Under the pieces are notes generated by a model. That model was not told the origin of the DNA. It ran no database searches and was given only the letters and a program-made list of their open reading frames with translations. Of a DNA stretch of 35,846 nucleotides, positions 9,713 to 18,852 are shown piece by piece. The stretch is taken from assembly GCA_003427395.1 (NCBI GenBank), contig BFEA01000130.1, positions 1,783,551-1,819,396 on the forward strand. Direction: 5' to 3'. The translations under genes and the position numbers were made by a program. The DNA comes from Chara braunii. Lineage: Eukaryota; Streptophyta; Charophyceae; Charales; Characeae. Each line of letters starts with the position of its first letter. Positions within the stretch are counted from its first letter, which is position 1.

Positions 9713-11230
9713 TCAAGGTCCTCCGAGAATACATCGATCTACAGCAGGATCTTTCCCCTTTTTAGCTCTTTCATAGGCACGGACTACATCAGGGGCAGTT
9801 TCTAGCAGTTCTGTTCGGGTATACCAGCGGTCGTCTTCCGGTTCCTGATAGTAAAATCAAACTTTGTACTGTTTCTGTGGACGACCTATTCCTCCTGCTC
9901 TGAACACATCCTCGCCTACAATGTGATCAATGTCGTACCTTCCGTTCATATCCGGAGGAATCATAGACCTCCTAGATGGGAATTGCTGACTCGTAGTACA
10001 AGGCAACAACTTTGACGCATGAAAGACTGGGTAGGTCTGAAGGTGTGCTGAAATCTCTATCGTATAGGATGGTCCATCCTCTCCGCCCTTAACGTCTAGA
10101 ACTGGCCATGGTCCTCTATATGCGGGGTAACAGCTTTTGTGAGATGTTCTCCTCAGGAACAAATTCTTTGGACCCAAACTAGGTCGCCTACCTGGAACTG
10201 TGACGGGCGATGATGCTTATTAGCTTGCTGCATCATCTTATGTTGAGCCTTCCTGAGGTTTTCTATTACGGTAGCAATCTTTTTTCATGTTGTAGCGCAA
10301 ACTCCCTGGTACCGGGCGGTAATCTCTAGATCTGATCCTGGTTCAGTCCCTCAAACGGTCTACGTGGTCTAAAGGACTTGTGTAGTTCGTTGGGAGTGCG
10401 ACAGGTTGCTAAATGAACATTGTTGTTGTACGCGCTGGCTACCTTTGGGAGCATCTTATCCCAGTTAACTTGATCAGGTCTAATGTACATTCTAAGAACT
10501 TGGTGCAGGATCTTGTTCATCTGTTCGGTCTGACCGTTAGTCTCTGGATGGCGGCCAGACGACATCAACAACTTAGAGTCGTAGACTCTCATCAATTCCT
10601 GCCGGTTCTAACTAGTGAACCTGGTGTCTTTGTCACTAATTATGGACAGGGTAGACCATGCTCACTGACCCAATGATCAAGAAACTTCTCTACCGTTAAG
10701 TTTGTGTGTGCCTCTGAAGGCAAAGGAACAAAAATTGCATATTTGCTAAACCTATAAACTATAACCATGACTTGACTTTTGCCATGTCCACTCATGACCC
10801 CAGCTTCCATGAAATCGATGGACACCGAATCCTCGGGTCCTGCTGGAATAGGCAAGGGCCTGAGAAGACCAAGACGGGCTCGCGTAGTGGTCTTAATCCT
10901 CTGGCATACTTTACAATTGCGTACGTACTCTATGCAGTCAGCCTTCATGCCAGGCCATGTATACGTGCGAACAAGGTTGTCTAATGTCTTTTGCCAACCG
11001 AAGTGTCCCTCTGTGTCGCGGCATTCCCCTAGGATCAGACTACGGATCTCCTCACTGTTGGGGTGTCGCGGCATTCCCCTAGGATCAGACTACGCATCTC
11101 CTCGCTGTTGGGAACACATAGTTGATCAGCTACGTTAGTGTTCTCAAACAACAACCCGTCTGTAGTGCGCTAATCTAGTTCAGATTCTGGAGATTCCTTT
11201 ACTCTCTTGAGGAGGTCACTATAAATAGGG
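9713..11230 (-). pseudogene. Ty3/gypsy integrase with C-terminal chromodomain
   Basis: Integrase would join element cDNA to chromosomal DNA; chromodomains of this class are thought to steer insertion to chromatin marks. In order: an N-terminal zinc-binding module at about 10930-11050 ending CKVCQ, in which the usual first His reads Arg (ECRDTEGHFG); the catalytic core with D in SIDF, D in SDKDTRF and E in NGQTEQ, so all three acidic residues survive; a C-terminal domain at 9857-10177 (PAYRGPW, YPVFHASKL); then IDHIVGEDVF and, after a frameshift near 9855, DDRWYTRTELLE, the pattern of a chromodomain, ending at TGA 9713-9715. Breaks: a 50-bp tandem duplication at 11013-11112, a frameshift near 10640, a TAG just after SDKDTRFTS, and frameshifts near 10300 and 9855. 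Confidence 0.87.
11013..11112. repeat. 50-bp tandem duplication inside integrase
   Basis: The block starting GTGTCGCGGCATTCCCC at 11013 is repeated at 11063 with two substitutions. It covers codons for SLILGECRDT of the zinc module, so that segment is encoded twice. Its length is not a multiple of three, so it shifts the frame. Confidence 0.93.
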
Positions 11231-11830
11231 TCATGCGCATACGCTTCCTTGACCTTTCGCTGCAGGTCTCTCCCTATATCCAGATGAATGTACTATAGCT
11301 CCAAAGTAGTCTGGTCTCCTACTCAGAGCATCCGCAACTACATTATACTTTCCTTTGACATGTTTGAGCTCAAAGTCAAACTGGTCTATCTTTGCGGCCC
11401 ACCTAGTAAGCTTAGGTGTCATCTTGGCCTGCGTCTTCAACCACCTCAATGTCTCATGGTCAGAATAGACTTTGAAGTAGCTCCCAAGCAAGTAATGCTT
11501 CCAGTGATCTAGCACCTGCCTGAGAGCGTAGAGTTCACTTTCATAAGTCGATGTCGCTACCTTTTCTGAAGGCATCCTAGCAGACATGAACTCTACGGGT
11601 CTATACCCATTGCCATCATCTTGTTGTAAAACAACACCTATATCGTACTGACTAGCATCAGTGGTGACAACAAAGGGCAAAGACGGATCGGGTACCTTGA
11701 GGACAGGGTACTCTATCAAGGCACGCTTTAACTTCTTTAGGGTCGATGTACAATCATGATTCCACTCCCAGATCGTTTCTTTCTTTAGCAATCTGCTAAG
11801 AGGTGCAGTGATGGTAGATGAGTTCCTCAC
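11231..11830 (-). pseudogene. Ty3/gypsy RNase H domain
   Basis: This segment degrades the RNA of the RNA/DNA hybrid during reverse transcription. An open run of 199 residues shows the expected order: the connection APLSRLLKKE, a TDASQYDIGVVL segment with the first catalytic Asp, YESELYALRQVL with the catalytic Glu, VYSDHETLRWL with the next Asp, and VADALSRRP at the end. Frame and motif spacing match the family. It is in the same frame as RT upstream, but a double frameshift at about 11830-11940 lies between them, and the last 23 residues are out of frame because of a shift near 11290. The linker to integrase continues in another frame. Confidence 0.88.
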
Positions 11831-12619
11831 GAACTTCCAACCCTAGGAACGACCGCAACTCTGTCAACGTGCGGGGAGTCATCCAGTCTCTAATCGTTGC
11901 TATCTTGTTGTCCTCAGGCTTATGCCATCTCCATGTAGAACGTGGCCCAAGTACAAAACCTGTGTCTTGGCCCAATCACACTCTTTTGCTTTGATCTTGA
12001 AGTTAGCTTCTCTCAGCTTCTCCAGGACCTGCCTCAGATGAGCCTCATGCTCCTGGAGGGTCTTACTAAACACTAGAATATCATCTAAATATACAATCAC
12101 AAATTTATCTAACCACGGCCTAAGCAAGTCGTTCATACAGCGCTGGAACGTGGCTGGTGCGTTGGTTAGTCCAAAGGGCAACACAATAAACTCATAGTGT
12201 CCATATCTAGTCCGGAACGCTTTCTTGTACTCATCATCAGGGTGGACTTCTATCTCATGACAGCCTGATTTTAAATTTATCTTTGAGAAATATGTGCAGC
12301 CCTACACCCGGTCCAACAGATCATCTATATGGGGCAGCGGTTCTGCATTCTTCACAGTGACGGTGTTAAGACCCCTATAGTCAATACACATTCTTAACTC
12401 TCCCTCTTTTTTGGGGACGAACAGGACAGGTGCTCCAAATGGAGACGAACTGGGCCTAATCCAACCCTTTTCAAGGAGCTTGTCTAGCTGCTTGCACAAC
12501 TGCTCCAAGTCCCTTGGGGACATTCTATACACACCTCCCTTAAGAGTTCTACTGTCAGGTTCTATCTCAATGTGATGCTGGATTGGCCGCGGCACTATTC
12601 CTGTAGGCGGCTCAGACAA
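11831..12619 (-). pseudogene. Ty3/gypsy reverse transcriptase domain
   Basis: This domain would copy element RNA into DNA. Visible in order: [28 protein letters not shown], a TAG stop after DDLLDRV (12302-12304), then YFSKINLKSG, PFGLTNAPATFQ, the catalytic YLDDILVF and LGHVLHGDG. In motif A the invariant Asp of the family (usual pattern KIDL) reads Asn (KINL), which would abolish polymerase activity. After LHGDG the frame slips, and the usual continuation (PEDNKIATIRDW, LRSFLGLE) is found in another frame up to about 11830. The N-terminal side runs into the 70-bp duplication and N gap. Confidence 0.92.
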
Positions 12620-12851
12620 GTTTGCATACTCTTCCAGCAGCTTGATGCTGGATTGGCCGCGNNNNNNNNNNNNNNNNNNNNNNNNNNNNNNNNNNNNNNN
12701 NNNNNNNNNNNNNNNNNNNNNNNNNNNNNNNNNNNNNNNNNNNNNNNNNNNNNNNNAGTTTGCATACTCTTCCAGCAGCTTGATGCTGGATTGGCCGCGA
12801 CACTATTCCTGTAGGCGGCTCAGACAAGTTTGCATACTCTTCCAGCAGCTT
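12574..12851. repeat. 70-bp tandem repeat spanning a 95-N gap
   Basis: A 70-bp unit starts GATGCTGGATTGGCCGCG at 12574, again at 12644, and again at 12782 after Ns at 12662-12756. The 43 bases on each side of the gap (12619-12661 and 12757-12799) are identical. The gap may therefore be spurious, leaving two units, or may hide further units. The unit encodes part of the protease-RT linker (LSEPPTGIV) and its length shifts the frame. Confidence 0.9.
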
Positions 12852-13103
12852 AGCAATGCGAGGGTCGATTGGTTCCTCCTCTTTAGGCTCAGTAACTGGC
12901 CTAACATAGGCTACAAAGACCCGTTCTTCTAGCTACTCCTTCTTTACTAACCTTGCGAATGCAGGAGCGCTGAGGCAGCAATTTGCTAAGGGGTTGTCTA
13001 CTCCTGACACATGAAACAAGCGAGCAGTCTTAACTTCACCTGAGGGACTAGGGAGCCTACACTCTTGCTCTCTCAAATCGAGTGTTGCCCCTACTGCCTC
13101 TCC

Positions 13104-13409
13104 CTAGTCCATTCCTAGGGCCATATCGAATGGGAGATTGTCCTCTACAAGGAGAGTCGGGGAATGGAGAACTTTCTCTACCTTCTCATCCTTCTCTAGG
13201 CGAAAATATACCTGCACTCCCTCGACATAATCTTGGATTCGCATAGTGCGATTATCTGCGAGGACACTGACTATAGGTTCTTCTAGCTTTTGGACCTTTA
13301 AATTTAACTTCAGCTTCTGCAACGCTTTGCGGCTGATATAACCACGGGTGGCCCCACTATCTATAAGGGCCCCTACCCTGCCTCTAAAGACTTCTACATC
13401 TACTAACAC
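13104..13409 (-). pseudogene. Ty3/gypsy retropepsin-like protease
   Basis: Aspartic protease that would mature the Gag-Pol polyprotein. A 101-residue run begins LVDVEVFRGRVGALIDSGAT, with the active-site DSGA triad followed by GYIS, and ends LPFDMALGMD, matching the hydrophobic segment near the end of such domains. It is in a different frame from both gag and RT. The linker to RT (12852-13103) has no clean frame and reads through the duplicated 70-bp unit. Confidence 0.87.
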
Positions 13410-13695
13410 TGGTTATCCCTTGCCATCTTTCTTCATCTTGGACCAGGCTAGCATACTCTCATTCATCTCTTCTGCCAGACCTGTGAGGGAAGTCCCTAGA
13501 GAGACTCTAACACAAGCAGTCTTTGGACAACTACCTAGGCACTGGCTAGCAACCTCTGCCATAGACACATGTGGTTTGGGAGTTTGTCTGTGGTGTGTGC
13601 ACTCTTCTCCACATGGTCTAGGGGTAAGGGCAGTTGCGACCCCTACCGGTGGTTGCTGCTTGTGCAGCAGCTCGTCGGGCGTCTCTATACTTGGG

Positions 13696-15571
13696 GCAGT
13701 ATTTGATGATGTGCCCTGGATCATCGCAATAAATACATTGATCCTGGTCTATTCTCTTTTGCCATACAACCTGTTATAAGCCCAGCTCTTCCCAGGGTCT
13801 GCCTTGTGGCAAACCAAGGTGCCATTCACCCTCCTGGGAGGTGATTGATAGGAACGAGGACGGTTTTGCGGGGGACCTTGACCCTTACCTCCCTCTTGGC
13901 AGTTTCCTCTGTCGCCAACCCCCTGATCGGCTTGCCCTCGACCACCAGAGGCCCAGCGCCCCCAGCCCCCTTGGCCTTGGCCTTGGACTCTTCCTCTTCC
14001 TTGCGGCCTCCCTCCAACCGCGACAGCAGCATAAGTCCTCCCCTGATCATTGCCACTGTCTTCCTCTTCTAGGCCCCACTCTATTTGACTATAGGGGACC
14101 TCTTCCATACCACCTTCATCTAGTGTGAGGATCAAATGATCCTTGGCCTTGACTTGGCTAGAGATGGTACGGCCCTTCCACTTTTGCCCCTTGTCCAAGT
14201 CTTTGTGCCAGAAGGTAGAAGTTGGCATGGACTGGGCTTCGAAAGTCACCACTTCTCTACTCAGGGTATCATAGGTCATAGTAGACTCTTTTCTCTTTTC
14301 AAAGAAGTGCCCACGCAAAGGCTCGGGCATGGCACAATAGAACAACTGGACCAGTTGGGTCTCAGTGACCCCATGTCCTGGGATGGCGACTAACTCGTCC
14401 ATAACTCCCTTGAGTGCCCTGGCACTCTTCCACTGACGAGAGTGGACAGTTTGCAGTTTGTCAGCGACTTTAATTCCCCTAGTAGCATCTGCAAAACACT
14501 CGCGAAGCAATTTAAAAAATTTGTTGAGGGGGGTGATGATGGAATATTCCACCATATCGTTTTCGCACTTGGGTGCGCGGACGAGTGACCGGGGGAAGTT
14601 TGCTGCTTCGTCCTTGAGAGCATGGAAGGCGATAAGAACTTGTTCCTCAGGCAAGATGAAGGTGAACATAGGAGTTAATGTTTGCCTCCCAGCTGTCAAA
14701 GTTTTCCCCTTTCTTTCCACTGTAGGAGTTAGGGAAATTCACTTTGACTGGCTCTCTACGCGGACGCACTTCCTCTTCCTTTGGAATTGCCAGCTTGGTG
14801 CCCTCCGAGTCTATGGCGCCCGAGCAGAATCGCTCTGTGTTTTCTACTCTCGCCTTCATCTATGTGCAGAAGTTCTATGTTTCTAGCCATAACTTTCATC
14901 TTTCCTTGCAAGTATGTTTGGCCCTCTATCTGCTTTCTTTGTTCCTCCACCACCTTCAACTGGTGTTCCATCTTATCCGCCGCCTCCATCCGTTGCATCT
15001 TTTCTCTGGTGAGGCGCATTCCAACTTCTTTTCTTCTTCCAATTGTCTGGCGGCGTAGGGGGGGTTCCTGTGCTTCTGACCCCCTTATCACCGCCTCTTG
15101 TTCTGCCCTGGGGACATATAACATCGCTTCTTCTTCTTCCTCCAGCGACAGATTGATGACCTACTCTGAGGCCTTTTTCTCCAACCACGGGTTTTCCTTC
15201 TTCGTGCCATTTGACTTCCCTCTTTCTCTTGTAACCTTTCTTTCCAAGTGGACTTCTTCCTCTACCTCTTCTTCTTCTTCCACTGCCTTTAACTTTTCTT
15301 CCTCTTCCTTCTTCAACCTCTCCATCTCTTGTAAGGCCAACTTCTTGGCCTGCTTAACCAACTCTCTCTTCTCCTTCTTGGCCTTCTGCTCAGCCAGTAT
15401 CTTTGTCGTCTCCAGCTCCTGCTCTTTGGTGTAAGGAGTGGTCCCAATACCACCCCTCGTCTCTACTCTGCACGTGAACGTGTGCCAGAAGCCTAACGGA
15501 AACAGGAATCGCCAGAGGGTTCCCCAAAGGGAGAACTTTACAAGCAGGCCATACATCGGGTAGTCATCCAT
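13696..15571 (-). pseudogene. Ty3/gypsy gag (capsid and nucleocapsid)
   Basis: Gag would form the virus-like particle. The likely start is an ATG at 15569-15571 (MDDYPMYGLL), followed by a hydrophobic leader with FLFPLGFWH and a long Lys/Glu coiled coil (PYTKEQELETTKILAEQ, EEEEKLKAVEEEEEVEEE) to about 15200. Further coiled coil follows in other frames (LYVPRAEQEA, LTREKMQRM) at 14756-15124, then KVNFPNSYSGKKGENFDSWE at 14660-14740. The capsid core is open from 14720 to 13749 (RECFADATRGIKVADKLQT, LREVV-type segments, FWHKDLDKGQKWKGRTIS), then a Gly/Arg/Gln-rich tail. A TAG at 13749-13751 and a frame change are followed by a CCHC knuckle, CIYCDDPGHIIKYC, at 13696-13737. At least four frame changes break the gene. 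Confidence 0.88.
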
Positions 15572-16278
15572 GATGTGTGGTGCACACCAGTAGACTGTTC
15601 CGCTCGTCACCACTTAGACCTACCCACTAACTGACAATTGACTCTCTAAGGACTACAGAATCCCTTTAGGACTTTGTCAACTGTGGTCTCTAGCCTAGAC
15701 CTACTATTAAGGCTGTCACTATAGGACTTTACTGCTGATCAAGAGGCATTTAAGGAAATCCCCCATAACTCCTCAGGAATTCTTTAACGTCGCAAATAGG
15801 ACGACACGATCAGCAAGTCCTCTCAAAACTTAGACGGTTGCAGCCCACAGCTCGGATTTTGGGCCAACCATGCCACACTGAGCACCCCGTCGGTCTGTAC
15901 CGGTCCTTGGGAGGGTTAGTCCTTCGGGACGTGTCAGTTGTCAGACATGGATAGCAGCCCTACTCAGCCCATGTGGGCTTGGTCAACACAACTCTACGAC
16001 CTCATACGCAGAGTTCCTATCACCTGGACAGAAGAGACTCAATGCAGAAAGAAGAGACAGACAGACTCAGCAAGTACCATGGGGTGAGTGCACATCCATA
16101 GGGCGAGGGGATAGGTTGAAGGCTTGGCGAGATTATACCAACTCCAGCTTGGTCAAATTCGTGGTCAACAGCTCCGGTCAATGCAGGGAGGTGGGCAGCT
16201 GATGCTCGACCACAATCAATGTGGCCAGCCCTGCACGTGAGAGGCACAATGAAAAGGGAGATGCGAGAACAAATCAAA
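15572..16278. other. Non-coding stretch upstream of gag
   Basis: This is where a 5' leader, primer-binding site and 5' LTR are expected. I found no match to the sequence beside the candidate PPT, and no complement of the usual initiator-Met tRNA end. No gene is recognised. Confidence 0.4.
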
Positions 16279-16322
16279 GGGGTACCCAAAAAAAAAAAAA
16301 AAAAAAAAAAAAAGGGTACCCC
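16279..16322. repeat. A26 tract flanked by GGGGTACCC / GGGTACCCC
   Basis: GGGGTACCC (16279-16287) is followed by 26 A (16288-16313) and GGGTACCCC (16314-16322). The flanks are inverted repeats of each other and, because GGGTACCC is palindromic, also direct repeats. This fits a tail-only retroposon insertion with a short target duplication, or a hairpin with an A loop. Confidence 0.8.
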
Positions 16323-16433
16323 GAGGAAAACCGAAGTAAAGATAGTCAGGAAAGAGGTAAAGCGGGTTTGATTTTGGACGTATTCATCTGCCAGTGGGGG
16401 GAACAGGGGCTGTTGTGGTGAAAATCTTCAACA

Positions 16434-16456
16434 CACACACGCACACACACCCACAC

Positions 16457-16513
<57 letters not shown>

Positions 16514-16640
16514 CACACATACAAACAGTGTCACACACACCAGTACACATTAGCCAACCAAACCACACACCCACACACACCCTCCCACCCACCCACACAC
16601 ACATACACACGCACACATATACACACACGCATCATGACAC
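16434..16640. repeat. (CA)n microsatellite and degenerate extension
   Basis: A pure AC run lies at about 16460-16506 with interrupted CA, CCCA and GCACA units on both sides to about 16640. His/Thr-rich and Val/Cys-rich frames through it are artefacts. Confidence 0.95.
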
Positions 16641-17570
16641 TCCCATTCACCTACCAACTAACACACCCACCCAGCACAATATGCATTTGCACATGAACCT
16701 AGCAAGGAACCGCATGTATTTAAAGTCCAATGGCATATACCTTCCCAGCAATGAACCCTTTCTAGAAAACACACAATACACAACAATGCGCACCCCCCGT
16801 ACACCCCCACACCTCGCCTCTAATAGGACCATCACCTGAATAAGCCTCCACCCACCGATCCCCATACCCACACAGCTGAAACACCGAGTACCAGCACCCC
16901 CGGCACCTACATGCTGCCCCGCCCGCCAGCCCCAGACCACCCCCTAGGTGGAATACCTACAGCCGACCTACCCTCGACACCCACCCGATGACACCCCGAC
17001 TACCACACCACCATACATCAGATGCACCAGACCCACTGTTGGTAACGGTCTAATCCCACAACCACGCAAACACGGTAAAAACCCATAGAAGACCTACTCT
17101 TCCGAAAAATACCCCTACCCTGTACCCTGAGAATGGATGTGTCCCACACACCCTGAATGTGGAAAGCCCCCCACCACTCTTAATTTTTTCACCAGGAAAT
17201 CCAAATAGGTCCAATTACAACAACTGTTAGGCATTCACAGTCGAATCATCATGCACTAACCTGGCCTCAAATATGACCAGGATCCGTGTGAATATAGGGA
17301 GATATGAAACAGAGCTCTTTCAGCACAAGGTTGCCCTACCCTAATTCAACATAGAAATGTAGCCTTTGTGTAGCCCAGGGTGTTTGCGCAGGAACCCTTG
17401 AAGTTGTCGAAATAAGGCATCACTTGGATAAACTAATTATGTTTGTCCACCTTGTTCACTGTCTGTGCCTGTGTCTCTCTTTTTTTTTTTTTTCGAGAAC
17501 AACCCGATCAGATGCTAGATGTGCTGATAAGAGCAGACACCGCTAGCACCGTCGGGGAGGCTCCATCTAT
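16641..17570. other. C-rich non-coding stretch
   Basis: The plus strand is C/A-rich to about 17150 and then unbiased. A T run of about 14 lies near 17480-17493. No gene is recognised. Confidence 0.4.
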
Positions 17571-17663
17571 TGGTGGGGAGCAGCACCTGCTGGAAATCGG
17601 GCCCAGCGTCCCATTGGATACATCTTTGTGGCACCGTGTTTATTGGGCTTATGGCCATTAGAG
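17571..17663 (+). repeat. Roughly 92-bp dispersed repeat, copy 1
   Basis: Shares GGTGGG-AGCAG, CTGCTGGAAA, TGTTT-TTGGGC and ATGGCCATTAG in the same order and spacing with 18074-18164. Similarity stops on both sides of the unit. Confidence 0.65.
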
Positions 17664-18073
17664 TTCTTGCTTCAGAGCATCCTTCTTTCCCTCGGGGCTG
17701 CATATGTTACCCTTCCAGTTTGTTGAGCTCCTACTTCCCACTGGCCTAGCCACACCCAGGATGGTGCCCACCATGCTTTAATATCTATGGTCCTCCTACT
17801 GCCAGTGGCAGAACTCCAATCCTTGGTGTTGCAACCCCCCTTATTCTGACTCCCTGTTTCTGAAACCCTTTGTACCCGTTACACTTTGTACCCTCTTCAA
17901 ATCCTGTGTTTGCCGCAATAATAGCCCTTAGAGAGGAGCCCTGCTATGTGTGGTGTGTGTGTCTGCTCACACAGCAGTTCTAGTTGCCCCCCATTATTCA
18001 CCTATACCTGACCCACACCTGAAAGATATTTCAGACCCCTAAAACCTTTCCCTTTCTCAGAGCCCATGCGTGC

Positions 18074-18164
18074 TTGGTGGGAAGCAGTATCTGCTGGAAA
18101 ACAGGTCCCGTGTCTCATGGTAACAACTTGCCTGCACAGTGTTTGTTGGGCCAATGGCCATTAG
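18074..18164 (+). repeat. Roughly 91-bp dispersed repeat, copy 2
   Basis: About 70 per cent like copy 1 by eye, with the same start and end blocks. No A-tail or target duplication is visible, so the class of element is unknown. Confidence 0.65.
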
Positions 18165-18276
18165 TACAACCCCTCTTGGGTCTAATGTCTCTGTAACACA
18201 CCTTGCAAAAGAGCCTGAACCGGGGGTTGGGGGGGGATGCCGAAATGAGCAGGCATCCCCTCCACTGTCACTTTGT

Positions 18277-18342
18277 TGGGTGGCGTACCCCTGCTGAAAG
18301 CCGGATCCAGCGTCCCTTTACAGACTTATTGCACTGGGCCAT
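18277..18342 (+). repeat. Dispersed repeat, partial copy 3
   Basis: Contains GGTGG, CCTGCTGAAAG, CCAGCGTCCC and GGGCCATTG, matching copy 1 in order. It is shorter than the others. Confidence 0.45.
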
Positions 18343-18406
18343 TGATAACAGATCTTATTGGAATATTCACAATAACTGTGGTGTCTCTCAATCCATCTAA
18401 CTGGCG

Positions 18407-18422
18407 ATTCTTGATATATTTC
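18407..18422. repeat. Target-site duplication of LINE-A, 3' side
   Basis: ATTCTTGATATATTTC is identical to 23896-23911 and directly abuts the T9 (A9 on minus) tail of LINE-A. A 16-base exact match at both ends of the element is the footprint of target-primed reverse transcription. Confidence 0.95.
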
Positions 18423-18852
18423 TTTTTTTTTAACCAGGGCTTTATTAATATAATAGACTCGAGGCCGAGGACCTCACAATTCTACCCGGAGTTATCCTGG
18501 CAGCTTCAGCCAGTTTAGCTTACAGTCGGAAGACTGAAAACAAAACAACAGCCTAACTAATTGCCAACCATCAAATCAACTTCCACTATCCTAACTACAT
18601 TCCAGCGAATATCCACCCAACAAAAAGTTAAGAAAACAATGATTCCTACCCACTTCAGAACTCACCTGCCCCTTCAGGCGTATCCGGGCCCTACATCCCC
18701 TGGTTCAAAACTCAGATACGGCCAACTGTGAACCTGCAGTTTGATGACAAACGCCTCTAATAGCGAGCCTACAATCCCTTTTTGGCCGTGGCAATCCCCT
18801 TAGTGACGGTACCATAGTGCGCCCGGCCTAGTACTTGACCTGGTACATCCAT
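18423..18852 (-). other. LINE-A 3' UTR, poly(A) signal and tail
   Basis: Non-coding 430 bp on minus after the ORF2 stop. It contains a 65-bp block (18461-18525) shared with 24745-24812, AATAAA at 18441-18446 and an A tail at 18423-18431. The signal lies about 10 nt before the tail. Confidence 0.85.

Larger units (their letters stand above)
9691..15571 (-). mobile_element. Decayed Ty3/gypsy chromovirus retrotransposon
   Basis: The domains are in Ty3/gypsy order on minus: gag, CCHC knuckle, aspartic protease, reverse transcriptase, RNase H, integrase, chromodomain. Integrase downstream of RNase H separates it from Ty1/copia, and the chromodomain places it among chromoviruses. Every region carries frameshifts or stops, the RT motif A aspartate is changed, and short tandem duplications and an assembly gap interrupt pol, so this copy cannot be active. 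No LTR pair or primer-binding site was identified. Similar elements are, from memory, very abundant in Chara braunii. Confidence 0.9.

Noticed and set aside
13841-14128. Plus-strand frames opposite the gag region
   Set aside because: Shadows of the minus-strand gag coding sequence, with no domain of their own.
16394-16696. His/Thr-rich frame on plus and Val/Cys frame on minus
   Set aside because: Translation of the CA microsatellite.
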